A stretch of 42,932 nucleotides of DNA. Origin: Solirubrobacterales bacterium. GTDB taxonomy: Bacteria; Actinomycetota; Thermoleophilia; Solirubrobacterales; Solirubrobacteraceae. This document shows, one piece after another, positions 18,261-26,391 of the stretch. The first letter of the stretch is position 1, and every line of letters begins with the position of its first letter. The notes below the pieces were generated by a model. The model ran no database searches. It was given only the letters and a program-made list of their open reading frames with translations, and had not been told where the DNA came from. The translations under genes were made by a program, and so were the position numbers. The DNA lies in contig DAIDJO010000074.1 in the NCBI GenBank assembly GCA_027451345.1, positions 1 through 42,932 of the forward strand, read 5' to 3'.

Positions 18261-19652
18261 GTGCCCGTGAGGATCTCGAAGGTGGAGCTCTGCGGCCGCT
18301 GGTCGGCGCGGCTGGCGTTCGTCGGGGCGGCCGCCCTGGTCCTGGACGCTGCCGCCGCGCACGTGGCGCTGCCGCCGCTGCACCCACTGCACAAGTTCAA
18401 TTTCTTCGACCTGCGGGTGTACCGCGACGCCGCGCGCGTCGTCCACAGCGGGCGCCCGCTCTACTCGATGCGGTTCAAGAGGGGCCTCGGCTTCACCTAT
18501 CCGCCCTTCGCGGCGCTCCTGCTGCTGCCGCTGACGTGGATGTCCCTGCACCACGCGGAGCTGCTCGTCACGCTCCTGAACATCGTCCTGACGGCCGTCG
18601 CCGTGCATGCCGCCCTGCGGCTGCCCCGGCGACCGGAGGTGGAGCGGTCCGGGGGCGGTCCCGCGCCCGTCGGCGGTCCCGCGCCCGCTGCTCGGTCGGG
18701 CGGCGGTTCCCTCATCCGGCGTGCGGCGAGCCGTCTGCTGACCGCCGGCAGCGGCTGGGGATGGCTCGCCGCGGCGGCCGCCCTGTGGTGCGAGCCGATC
18801 ACCTCGACGATCGGCTACGGCCAGATCGATCTGCTGATCGCAGCGCTGGTGACCGTGGACCTCGCCCGGGGAAGCCGCGGCCGGCTGGGCGGCGTCGGCA
18901 TCGGTCTGGCCGCCGCGATGAAGCTCACCCCGCTCATCTTCATCCCGTACCTGGCGCTCACCGGCCGGGGCCGCATGGCGGGGCGAGCGCTCGGCGTGTT
19001 CCTGCTGTCGATCCTCCTGTCCTCAGCGATCCTGCCGGCCGACTCGTGGAGCTATTGGAGCGGCCGGTTCCTGAACGTCTCGCGCGTGACCGGGCACGGT
19101 CCCCACTCGGGCGCGGGCGTCGCCAACCAATCGCTCCGCGGGATGCTCCTGCGCGTGATCCCGCAGATCCAGCACGCGGAGCTCGCCTGGGTGCTCCTCT
19201 CGGCGGTGGTGGCGGGCGTGTCGATGCTGCTCGCGGCGCGCGCCGCGAGGCGAGGTGACGAGCTGTGGGGCGTTCTCCTCACCGCGCTGGCGGGTCTGCT
19301 GATCTCGCCGGTCTCCTGGACCCACCACTGGACGATCGCGGTGCCCGCCCTGCTCGCCCTCGTCGTCTCCAATCGCCGCCGCCCCGTGGTCGGGGCGGTG
19401 TCCGCCGGCGTGGAACTGCTGATCACCCTGCGGGGCTACAGCATCTGGCCGCTGATCGAGCACGCCCCCACCCGCGGACATCTGCCGCAGTACGGCGTCC
19501 TCGCCGAGAACCCCTATGTGCTCGCGGGGCTGGCGGCCATCGCCCTCGCCGCGGGCGCCGAGCTCTGGCGGACGCTCCCGCACAGCGCACGCGAGGCGGC
19601 ACTGGTCGGCCCCGAGCCCAGCGAGCTCGCCCTGGGATCGCACGGCGCCTGA
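18261..19652 (+). CDS. GT87-family membrane glycosyltransferase (polyprenyl-phosphate-mannose type)
   Basis: A 463-aa multi-pass membrane protein of the DUF2029/GT87 family, which includes mycobacterial PimE and similar alpha-mannosyltransferases using polyprenyl-phosphate sugars. Near the start, after helix 1, is the luminal acidic motif FFDLRVYRDA, then GRPLY, FTYPPFAALLLLPLTW, and further on GYGQIDLLIAALVTVDL and NQSLRGMLLR, all at family positions. About ten hydrophobic segments follow. A 40-residue Gly/Pro/Arg loop (about 125-160) is less conserved. Start is GTG 18261 or GTG 18267. Acceptor, probably a glycolipid, is inferred from family only. Confidence 0.87.
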   Translation: MPVRISKVELCGRWSARLAFVGAAALVLDAAAAHVALPPLHPLHKFNFFDLRVYRDAARVVHSGRPLYSMRFKRGLGFTYPPFAALLLLPLTWMSLHHAELLVTLLNIVLTAVAVHAALRLPRRPEVERSGGGPAPVGGPAPAARSGGGSLIRRAASRLLTAGSGWGWLAAAAALWCEPITSTIGYGQIDLLIAALVTVDLARGSRGRLGGVGIGLAAAMKLTPLIFIPYLALTGRGRMAGRALGVFLLSILLSSAILPADSWSYWSGRFLNVSRVTGHGPHSGAGVANQSLRGMLLRVIPQIQHAELAWVLLSAVVAGVSMLLAARAARRGDELWGVLLTALAGLLISPVSWTHHWTIAVPALLALVVSNRRRPVVGAVSAGVELLITLRGYSIWPLIEHAPTRGHLPQYGVLAENPYVLAGLAAIALAAGAELWRTLPHSAREAALVGPEPSELALGSHGA

Positions 19653-19683
19653 CCCCCCGGCGCGGTGCGGCTCCCGCGATCGG

Positions 19684-20955
19684 CTACGCGCCGGCGAGGC
19701 GCTCCGGCCCGCCGAGATGACCCAGGACGGCCCGCGCCGTCCGCTCGCCGCTGAACATCGCGCCCTGCAGTGACGCGGTGTCGCGATGGTCGCCGCAGAC
19801 GAACAGGCCGTCACCGAGGTCGACCCGACGGCGCACGTTCAGCGGCGGTGACTGCGACGGCTGCCCGTGGGGGATGACGTCCGTGCGGACCAGCTCGAGC
19901 TCGCCCGGAGCCACGTCGAGCCAGCTCGAGAGCTGTGCGGCGACCTCATCGGCAAGCCCCGGGACGAGCGCCCGAGGACCGGGCACGGCGGCCACCACCA
20001 GCGCCCGCCCGGGCGGCGCGTAGGCCGGCTGCACCTGACTGATGACCACCGCGTTGAGCGCCGGACCGCCCGAGACGCCGTCGAGGAGCAGGAAGGGCGC
20101 GTGGACGGGAGGCGCCGGGAGCGAGAACCAGCAGGCCGCCACGGGCCGCGATCCGGGGTCGGGAACGCGGGCGCCGAGCAACCCGTGGGCGCGCGGCCCG
20201 TCCGTGGCGACGACGACGGCCCTCGCGTTCAGCCGCTCGCCGGAGGCGAGCTCCACCTCACCCGGGCCCACGGAGGCGACCGGTGCACCCAGGCGCACCT
20301 CCACCGGCCCGGTCGGGCCCGTGAGGTCGCGGGCGAGCTGGGCGGTGACGGCGCCGATGCCCTCGCGCGGCAACCCCGTCGCACCGAGCGCGAGCATCCG
20401 CAGGATGATGTCGAAGCGCTTGGAGGAGACCTCGAGCTCCGGGTCGAGCTGGATGCCGGCGAAGAACGGCCGCCAGAAGGAGTCGATGAACCCCGCCGAG
20501 AAACCGAAGCGCCGCAGCCGCTGGGCCGTGCTCGTGTCGGGGCGGCGCAGCAGCGAGCGGGCGGGGCGCGCGCACACCTCGGCCACGAGCGCCGCGACGC
20601 GGAGCCTGTCCGCCACCGCGCCGACCGGCGCCCGCACCGACGCGACGAGATCCTGGGGCCGGCGCAGCGGGTCGCTCAGCCGGACCATGCCGGCGTCGGT
20701 CCGGACGAGCGCACCGGGGGCGAAGCGGCCGAGCTCGAGCGCGGCCACGTCGAGCCGCTGCCGGACCTGCGGATAGGCGGTGAGCAGGATCTGGAAGCCG
20801 CGGTCGAGGGTGAACCCGTCGACCCGGTCGCTGCGCACGCGGCCGCCGAGGCCGTCGGAGGCCTCCACGAGCGTCACCTCCACCCCGGCCCGGTTGAGGT
20901 CCCGGGCACAGACCAGCCCGGCCGCACCACCCCCGACGATCACCACGTCCGTCAC
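19684..20955 (-). CDS. FAD-dependent amine-oxidase-like oxidoreductase
   Basis: A 423-aa flavoprotein. The N-terminal dinucleotide fold has VVIVGGGAAGLVCARDLN, then VEASDGLGGRVRSD, typical of the amine oxidase/phytoene desaturase clan. The C-terminal FAD site is FVCGDHRDTASLQGAMFSGE. I chose GTG 20955 rather than GTG 20964 because AAGG stands 8 nt upstream, inside the tail of the nhaA-dsbA gene; the two genes are then spaced 10 nt apart and probably cotranscribed. Substrate unknown. No covalent-FAD Cys is seen. Confidence 0.88.
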   Translation of the reverse strand: MTDVVIVGGGAAGLVCARDLNRAGVEVTLVEASDGLGGRVRSDRVDGFTLDRGFQILLTAYPQVRQRLDVAALELGRFAPGALVRTDAGMVRLSDPLRRPQDLVASVRAPVGAVADRLRVAALVAEVCARPARSLLRRPDTSTAQRLRRFGFSAGFIDSFWRPFFAGIQLDPELEVSSKRFDIILRMLALGATGLPREGIGAVTAQLARDLTGPTGPVEVRLGAPVASVGPGEVELASGERLNARAVVVATDGPRAHGLLGARVPDPGSRPVAACWFSLPAPPVHAPFLLLDGVSGGPALNAVVISQVQPAYAPPGRALVVAAVPGPRALVPGLADEVAAQLSSWLDVAPGELELVRTDVIPHGQPSQSPPLNVRRRVDLGDGLFVCGDHRDTASLQGAMFSGERTARAVLGHLGGPERLAGA

Positions 20956-20965
20956 GCCGGACACC

Positions 20966-22864
20966 TTACGCCGCGGCCCGCGCGAGCAGCTGCGCCCGGC
21001 GCTTGGCCGCGCCGACCTCGCGCGTGAGCGTCTCGATGTCGTAGACGCCGTGGTGCCGCCGGCCGTTGATGAAGAAGGTCGGCGTGCCGGTGACGCCGCT
21101 CTCGTCGGCCGAGGCGACGTCCTCGCGCACGCGCTCGAGGTACTCGCGCCGGCGCATCGCGTCGAGGAACCGATCGACGTCGAGCCCGATCTGGCGGGCG
21201 TAGTCCTCGAGATCGTCGAGGCGCAGCCGCCCCTGGTGGGCGAGGAGCAGGTCATACATCTCCCAGAAGCGACCCTGCGCCGCCGCGGCCTCGGCCGCCT
21301 CGGCGGCGAGCTGCGCGTTGGGGTGCACGTCGTTGAGGGGGAGATGGCGCCACACGTAGCGGATGTCCTCCCCGCCCGCCGTCAGCAGCTCGCGGATGAC
21401 CGACTCGGCCTGGCCGCAGTACGAGCACTCGAAGTCCCCGTACTCGACGATCGTCACCGGCGCCCGATCGGAGCCCCGCGTGTGGTCGCGGGCGGGGTCG
21501 ACCTCGGCCGACAGGTCGAGGATGTCCTCGGCGGTGGCGGCGATCTGCCGGGCGCGGAGGTCCGCCGGCAGCCGGCGGATCAGCTGCAGCGCCAGCCAGG
21601 AGAGGACGGGAGCGACCACGAGCGTGCTGAGCGTGCCGATCTTCGCCTCCTCGAGCAGGCGTCCGCGGAAGGCGAGGCTCGACACGAGCAGCGACACGGT
21701 GAAGCCGACGCCGGCGACCGCCCCCCCGGCGAGGAGCACCGGCGGGCTGATGGAGGCGCGCGGGCCGCGCAGGCGCGGATGCGAGGCGATCCAGGCCCCG
21801 CTGACGACCCCGATCGGTTTGCCCAGCGCGTAGGCGGTCAGGATGCCGAGGGTGACCGGCGAGCCGTAGGCGGCGATGAGCAGCCCACCGCTCAGGTGCA
21901 CGCCGGCGTTGGCGAGCGCGAAGAGGGGGACGATGAGGTAACTCGTCCACGGGTGCAGCTCGTACTGGAGCCGCTCGTTGGGGGAGATCGACGAGACGAG
22001 GCTGCGCTGCGCCGCCCGCGCCAGCTCCGGGGTCGGCTGCTCGCGGAAGGTGCGGGTCAGCTCGACGACCTCCGCCAGGTCGCTGCGCGAGGGGAGGTAG
22101 GCGCTCGTGGCCAGGCCCACGGCGAGGCCGGAGATGACCGGATCGATCCCCGAGCGGAACATGGCGAACCAGATCCCGATCCCGAGCGCGACGCTGAGCG
22201 CCCGCCGGGGCAGCGGCAGCCAGCGCAGCGCCAGGAGCAGGCCGTACTGGACGACCGCCGCGCCGAGCGCGATCAGGTCGACCGAATGCGTGTAGGCGAT
22301 CGAGAGCACGAGCAGGCCGGCCAGGTCATCCACCACGGCGAGCGAGAGCAGGAACACGCGCATGCGGGTGGCCGAGCGCGGGGCCAGGAGGCCGACCGCG
22401 GCCAGGGCAAAGGCGGTGTCGGTGGAGATCGCGGCGCCCCAGCCGGGAGCGCCGGGCCCACCGGCGTTCCAGGCCAGGAAGATCGCGGTGGGAACGGCGA
22501 TCCCACAGAGCGCCGCCATGGCCGGCACGGCGACCCGCCGGCGGTCACGCAGCTCACCCAGGTCGAGTTGCCGCTTGGCCTCGAGGCCCACCACGAGGAA
22601 GAAGAGCGTCATCAGGCCCTGGTTGATCCAGGTCCGCAGCTCGGCCGAGACCGCGTCACCGCCGAGCCGGAGGGCGAGGCGGGTCGTCCACAGGCTCGTG
22701 TAACTGTGGGAGACGGGGGAGTTGGCCCAGACGAGCGCCACCACCGTGGCGACGACCATCACGCTCGCCCCGCCGCTCTCGGTGTTGAGAAAGTCACGCA
22801 CCGGGGCGGTGAGATTGCGCGCCCAGGCGGTGCGGCCCTCGTACGGGACGTCGGTGGAGCTCAC
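20966..22864 (-). CDS. nhaA: NhaA-type Na+/H+ antiporter fused to a DsbA-like thioredoxin domain
   Basis: A 632-aa fusion. Residues about 20-440 are a sodium/proton antiporter: Asp149 (STDTAF), Asp179-Asp180 (VVDDLAG) and Lys349 (LGKPIG) match the ion-site residues D133, D163, D164 and K300 of E. coli NhaA. Residues about 455-632 are a DsbA-like thiol-oxidoreductase with C480-S-Y-C483 and the cis-Pro TGTPTFFING. Fusions of this kind are known in other bacteria. The start is uncertain: GTG 22864 begins just before the first conserved part, whereas ATG 22996 adds 44 residues of low complexity. The FAD oxidoreductase follows immediately. Confidence 0.93.
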   Translation of the reverse strand: MSSTDVPYEGRTAWARNLTAPVRDFLNTESGGASVMVVATVVALVWANSPVSHSYTSLWTTRLALRLGGDAVSAELRTWINQGLMTLFFLVVGLEAKRQLDLGELRDRRRVAVPAMAALCGIAVPTAIFLAWNAGGPGAPGWGAAISTDTAFALAAVGLLAPRSATRMRVFLLSLAVVDDLAGLLVLSIAYTHSVDLIALGAAVVQYGLLLALRWLPLPRRALSVALGIGIWFAMFRSGIDPVISGLAVGLATSAYLPSRSDLAEVVELTRTFREQPTPELARAAQRSLVSSISPNERLQYELHPWTSYLIVPLFALANAGVHLSGGLLIAAYGSPVTLGILTAYALGKPIGVVSGAWIASHPRLRGPRASISPPVLLAGGAVAGVGFTVSLLVSSLAFRGRLLEEAKIGTLSTLVVAPVLSWLALQLIRRLPADLRARQIAATAEDILDLSAEVDPARDHTRGSDRAPVTIVEYGDFECSYCGQAESVIRELLTAGGEDIRYVWRHLPLNDVHPNAQLAAEAAEAAAAQGRFWEMYDLLLAHQGRLRLDDLEDYARQIGLDVDRFLDAMRRREYLERVREDVASADESGVTGTPTFFINGRRHHGVYDIETLTREVGAAKRRAQLLARAAA

Positions 22865-22931
22865 ACCGGCAGGGTGCCAGGTCGGAAGCGCGAACGGCCC
22901 CCCCGATCTCACGGGGGATGTCCGGCGGATC

Positions 22932-22956
22932 GGGGCCGGCGCGCTCGGCCGGCCCC
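22932..22956 (-). promoter_or_regulatory. Hairpin in the nhaA leader
   Basis: GGGGCCGGC and GCCGGCCCC form a 9-bp stem with a 7-nt loop, 68 nt upstream of the preferred GTG start. A second small hairpin (CCCCC-GATCTCAC-GGGGG, about 22905-22918) lies nearer the gene. If ATG 22996 were the real start both would be within the coding region. Confidence 0.35.
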
Positions 22957-23013
22957 GCCCCCTCCCGAAAACTCTGCGCGAACTGTACGTCCGCACCTAA
23001 GCGGAGGCTAAGA

Positions 23014-23033
23014 GCGGTCGCTCCCGCGACCGC
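23014..23033 (-). terminator. Hairpin after the aldehyde dehydrogenase operon
   Basis: GCGGTCGC and GCGACCGC form an 8-bp perfect stem with a 4-nt loop, 40 nt after the stop of the aldehyde dehydrogenase. Short T-containing stretch CTCTTAG follows. A likely end for the five-gene operon. Confidence 0.55.
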
Positions 23034-23072
23034 CGCGGGGTGGGTCGGGCGCTCGCGGTGCCCGGCGCTCGC

Positions 23073-24536
23073 TCAGATCGGGTACTCGCGCCGCTCGTCC
23101 TGGATCGTGATCCAACGCAGCTCGGTGAACTCCTCGACCGCCCACTCGCCGCCGAACCGCCCCCACCCGCTCGCCTTCACCCCACCGAACGGCACCTGGG
23201 GCTCGTCGTGCACCGTGGTGTCGTTGATGTGGCAGATACCGCTCTCGATCCGGCGCGCGAGCTGCTCGGCGCGCTCCACGTCGCGCGAGAAGATCGCCGC
23301 GGACAGGCCGTAGTCGGTGTCGTTGGCGACGTTGATGGCCTCCTCCGCGCCATCCACCTCGATGATCGAGACCGACGGACCGAACGACTCCTCGCGGTAG
23401 ATCCGCATCTCGGGCGTGACCCCGCGCAGCACGGTGGGGCGGTAGACGAGGCCGTCCGCCTCACCGCCCGTCAGCAGCTCGGCGCCCTTCTCGACGGCGT
23501 CCTCGACGAGCTCGGAGACGCGGTCGAGCGCCGCGGTGTTGATCAGCGGGCCGATCTGGACGGAGGGATCGCGCGGATCGCCCACCTTCAGGGCGGCGGC
23601 CCGGGCGGTGAGCTTCTCGGCGAGGTCAGCGGCCACCCGGCGGTCGACGACGATCCGCTCGGTCGACATGCAGATCTGGCCCTGATGCATGAAGGCGCCG
23701 AAGTTCGCGGCGGCGGCGGCCGCATCGAGGTCGGCGTCCTCCAGGACGACGAGCGGGGCCTTGCCGCCGAGCTCGAGGACGACGCGCTTGAGATGGCGAC
23801 CGGCCGTCTCGGCGATGATCCGGCCGACATGGCTGGAGCCGGTGAAGTTGATGCGGCGAACGGCCGGATGGGCGATCAGCTCCTCGACGACGTCGGCGGC
23901 GTCGGCCGGCGCGTTGGTGATGAGGTTCACGACGCCGTCCGGCACGCCCGCCTGCTGCAGGCACTCGACGATCAGGCCGTGCGTCCGCGGCGAGGCCTCG
24001 GAGGCCTTCAGGACGACGGTGTTGCCGAGGGCGAGGGGCGCCGCGATCGCCCGCGTCCCGAGGATCACCGGGGCGTTCCACGGCGCGATCCCGACGACGA
24101 CGCCCGCCGGCTGCCGAACGGCGCGCATGCGCTTGCCCGAGACGTGCGAGTGGATCTCCCGATCCTGGGCGGCGGCGGCGTGCACCCCGGCCTCGCGCAG
24201 CATGCCGGTGGCGAGCCCGACGTTGAACATCCCCCAACCGAACGTTCCGCCCGTCTCGTCGGCCACCACCTGGGCGAACTCCGTCTGCCGATCCGCCATC
24301 AGCTGAGCGGCTCGGTCGAGCAGCTCACGGCGCCGCGCCAGCGGCGTCTCGGACCAGTCCGGGAAGGCTCGGGCCGCCGCCTCAGCGGCGCGACGGGCGT
24401 CCTCGCGGCCGGCCGCGGCGACGACGGAGGCGACCTCCGCGGTGAACGGGTTGCGCACCTCGAAGCGGCCCGCGGCACCGTCGGTCCATTCGCCGCCGAT
24501 CAGCAGACGCTGCTGCGTGGGGCCGGCATCGCTCAT
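23073..24536 (-). CDS. Aldehyde dehydrogenase family protein (aromatic/aldehyde type)
   Basis: NAD(P)-dependent aldehyde oxidation. 487 aa, the usual length. The catalytic Cys289 sits in QGQICMSTERI and the general base Glu255 in LELGGKAPL. Asn in PWNAPVILGTRAIAAPLALG stabilises the thiohemiacetal; TGSSHVGR is the coenzyme turn. The CMSTERI context resembles aromatic (salicylaldehyde, vanillin, benzaldehyde) dehydrogenases more than betaine or succinic semialdehyde ones, which is a weak guess. It ends the operon after the GntR gene (29 nt gap), so an aldehyde made from the imported compound may be its substrate. Confidence 0.93.
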   Translation of the reverse strand: MSDAGPTQQRLLIGGEWTDGAAGRFEVRNPFTAEVASVVAAAGREDARRAAEAAARAFPDWSETPLARRRELLDRAAQLMADRQTEFAQVVADETGGTFGWGMFNVGLATGMLREAGVHAAAAQDREIHSHVSGKRMRAVRQPAGVVVGIAPWNAPVILGTRAIAAPLALGNTVVLKASEASPRTHGLIVECLQQAGVPDGVVNLITNAPADAADVVEELIAHPAVRRINFTGSSHVGRIIAETAGRHLKRVVLELGGKAPLVVLEDADLDAAAAAANFGAFMHQGQICMSTERIVVDRRVAADLAEKLTARAAALKVGDPRDPSVQIGPLINTAALDRVSELVEDAVEKGAELLTGGEADGLVYRPTVLRGVTPEMRIYREESFGPSVSIIEVDGAEEAINVANDTDYGLSAAIFSRDVERAEQLARRIESGICHINDTTVHDEPQVPFGGVKASGWGRFGGEWAVEEFTELRWITIQDERREYPI

Positions 24537-24565
24537 CCTGCTCCTCCTCGGTCGTGATCTGTGAG

Positions 24566-25330
24566 TCAGGCCGGCAGCTCGGCCTGCGACAGCTCGGCGT
24601 CGCTGATGAGGCCGCTGCCGGGCAGTTTCTCGAGGCCGCCGCTCACGCGCACCGCCTCGAGGTTCTTGACGGCGAGCATCGCGTGGGCGCGGGACAGCTG
24701 CTCCGCCTCCTCGGCGTCCCCGCGCTCGATCGCATCGAGGATCAGATGATGCTGGGCGTTGCCGGCGGCCAGGGTCGGCTCGAACTGGCTGGTGTCCGCC
24801 TGCGCGGCGAGAAAGAAGCTCGGCTGCGCGAAGGGCAGCGCGAGCACGCGCCCGTAGGCGTCGCGCAGGACGTCGCTGTCGGCGAGCACGAACAGCTCCT
24901 GGTGGAAGGCGTCGTTGAGCTCGACGTAGAGCTCGAACTCCTCGCCCGTCGGCGGACCGGCGTCACCGCCCACGATGCGGTCGAGTTTGGCCACGCAGGC
25001 GACGAGGTTTCCGAGCGCGCGGGCGCCGTTGTTGCGCTGGGTGGCCAGCCGCGCCGCCTGGCCCTCCAGCAGGCCCCGCAGCTCGATCGCGTCCCGCACC
25101 TGGCGGTCGTTGAAGGAGCGCACGACGAAGCCGCCGCCGGGCACCGGCTGGAGCAGTCCCTCGTGCTCGAGCTGGGCGAGGGCGAGGCGCAGCGGGGTGC
25201 GGGAGACCTCGAGGCGGGCGGCGAGCCGGACCTCGGAGAGCCGGTCTCCGGCGAGCAGCTCGCCATCCATGATCAGCTGCCGCAGGCCGAGGATCGCGGC
25301 GAGTCCCTGGGAGACCGCGGCCTCGGTCAT
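24566..25330 (-). CDS. GntR-family regulator with FCD domain
   Basis: A 254-aa transcription factor. Residues about 10-75 form the winged HTH (DRLSEVRLAARLEVSRTPLR followed by LALAQLEHEGLL); residues about 85-225 are an FCD effector domain with the metal-binding set Asp/His (LNDAFHQELF) and two His near HHLILDAIERGD and SRAHAM. FCD members bind small carboxylates or sugar acids, and are usually repressors of nearby catabolic genes. The ATG overlaps the permease stop by 1 nt (TGATG), so it is translationally coupled to it. The likely target is its own operon. The FCD domain hints that the ligand is an acid. Confidence 0.93.
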   Translation of the reverse strand: MTEAAVSQGLAAILGLRQLIMDGELLAGDRLSEVRLAARLEVSRTPLRLALAQLEHEGLLQPVPGGGFVVRSFNDRQVRDAIELRGLLEGQAARLATQRNNGARALGNLVACVAKLDRIVGGDAGPPTGEEFELYVELNDAFHQELFVLADSDVLRDAYGRVLALPFAQPSFFLAAQADTSQFEPTLAAGNAQHHLILDAIERGDAEEAEQLSRAHAMLAVKNLEAVRVSGGLEKLPGSGLISDAELSQAELPA

Positions 25331-26391
25331 CAGTTCGCCGCCCTGGCCGCGGAGGCTGCCCGCCGGCGGTTGATGACACGGGAGGCGACCACCGCGACCA
25401 CGAGGAAGACGCCGTAGAAGAGCGACTGGATGTAGGTCTGGGCGCCGAGCAGGTTCATGCCGTTCACCGCCACCGCCAGGAAGTACACCGAGATGCCGGC
25501 ACCGATCGCATTGAAGCGACCCGGCTGGATGGTGGTGAAGCCCAGGAAGGCTGCCGCGTACACGGCGAGCAGCAGGTTCCCCTGGTTCTGCGGGGTCGCC
25601 GCGCCGAGGATGCCGTCGTTGATCACGCCGGAGATCGCGGCGATGAAGCCCGCAGCCACGAAGGCCCAGAAGCGCGTCGAGCTCACGCGGAAGCCGCTCA
25701 GCCGCGCCACCTCGCGCGACTGCCCGATGAACAGCGACCGCTGCCCGAACGGCGTGAACGTCAGCACGTAGAAGAGCACGAGCATGATCACGATCCCGTA
25801 CCAGAAGTCGAGCGGGATGCCGAGGATGTGATGCAACGCCGTCCAGTCGGTGAGCTTCGGGGAGATCCCGGGAATCGTCTGCTGGTTGGGCAGCCAGAAC
25901 GCGATCCCGTCGAACACGCTGCCCATGGCCAAGGTGACGATGAACGGGTTGACATCGAAGCGGACGATGATCCAGCCGTTGATCGCTCCGCAGAGGACAC
26001 CCACGGCCAGCGCGACCAGGATCGCGGGGACGATCGCCCAACCATGGTTGACGTTCAGCCAGCCGACGAGGATCCCGGTCATGCCCGAGAGCTCGGCGAC
26101 GGAGAGATCGAGGTCACCGTTGGTCAGCGGGATCAGCAGCGCCATGACCAGCACCAGCTGCGTCGAGTTGAGCCCGAAGATGCTCGTGAAGTTCGACCAC
26201 TGCAGGAAGGTGCCGGGACGCGCGATCCCGAAGCCCACGATCACCAGCGCGAACGCGATCGGCAGCATCGAAGCCTCGGCCACGCGGGCGTTGAAGACAC
26301 GCGAGAACGCCGTCGGTCGCGAGCCACCCCCCGGGCCGGAGGGCGATGGAGCGGGGCGCTCGTCGGCCGGTGTGTTCACGTTGGTCGTCAT
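25330..26391 (-). CDS. ABC transporter permease, carbohydrate-uptake type 2 family
   Basis: A 353-aa permease of the RbsC/XylH-like family with about ten hydrophobic segments after a polar N-terminal tail (1-40). Characteristic pieces: LLIPLTNGDLDLSVAELSGM, INGWIIVRFDVNPFIVTLAM, FTPFGQRSLFIGQSREVARL (coupling region) and GRFNAIGAGISVYFLAVAVN. It starts within the stop of the ATPase (4-nt overlap) and its stop overlaps the start of the regulator. It imports the ligand captured by the binding protein. Confidence 0.94.
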   Translation of the reverse strand: MTTNVNTPADERPAPSPSGPGGGSRPTAFSRVFNARVAEASMLPIAFALVIVGFGIARPGTFLQWSNFTSIFGLNSTQLVLVMALLIPLTNGDLDLSVAELSGMTGILVGWLNVNHGWAIVPAILVALAVGVLCGAINGWIIVRFDVNPFIVTLAMGSVFDGIAFWLPNQQTIPGISPKLTDWTALHHILGIPLDFWYGIVIMLVLFYVLTFTPFGQRSLFIGQSREVARLSGFRVSSTRFWAFVAAGFIAAISGVINDGILGAATPQNQGNLLLAVYAAAFLGFTTIQPGRFNAIGAGISVYFLAVAVNGMNLLGAQTYIQSLFYGVFLVVAVVASRVINRRRAASAARAAN

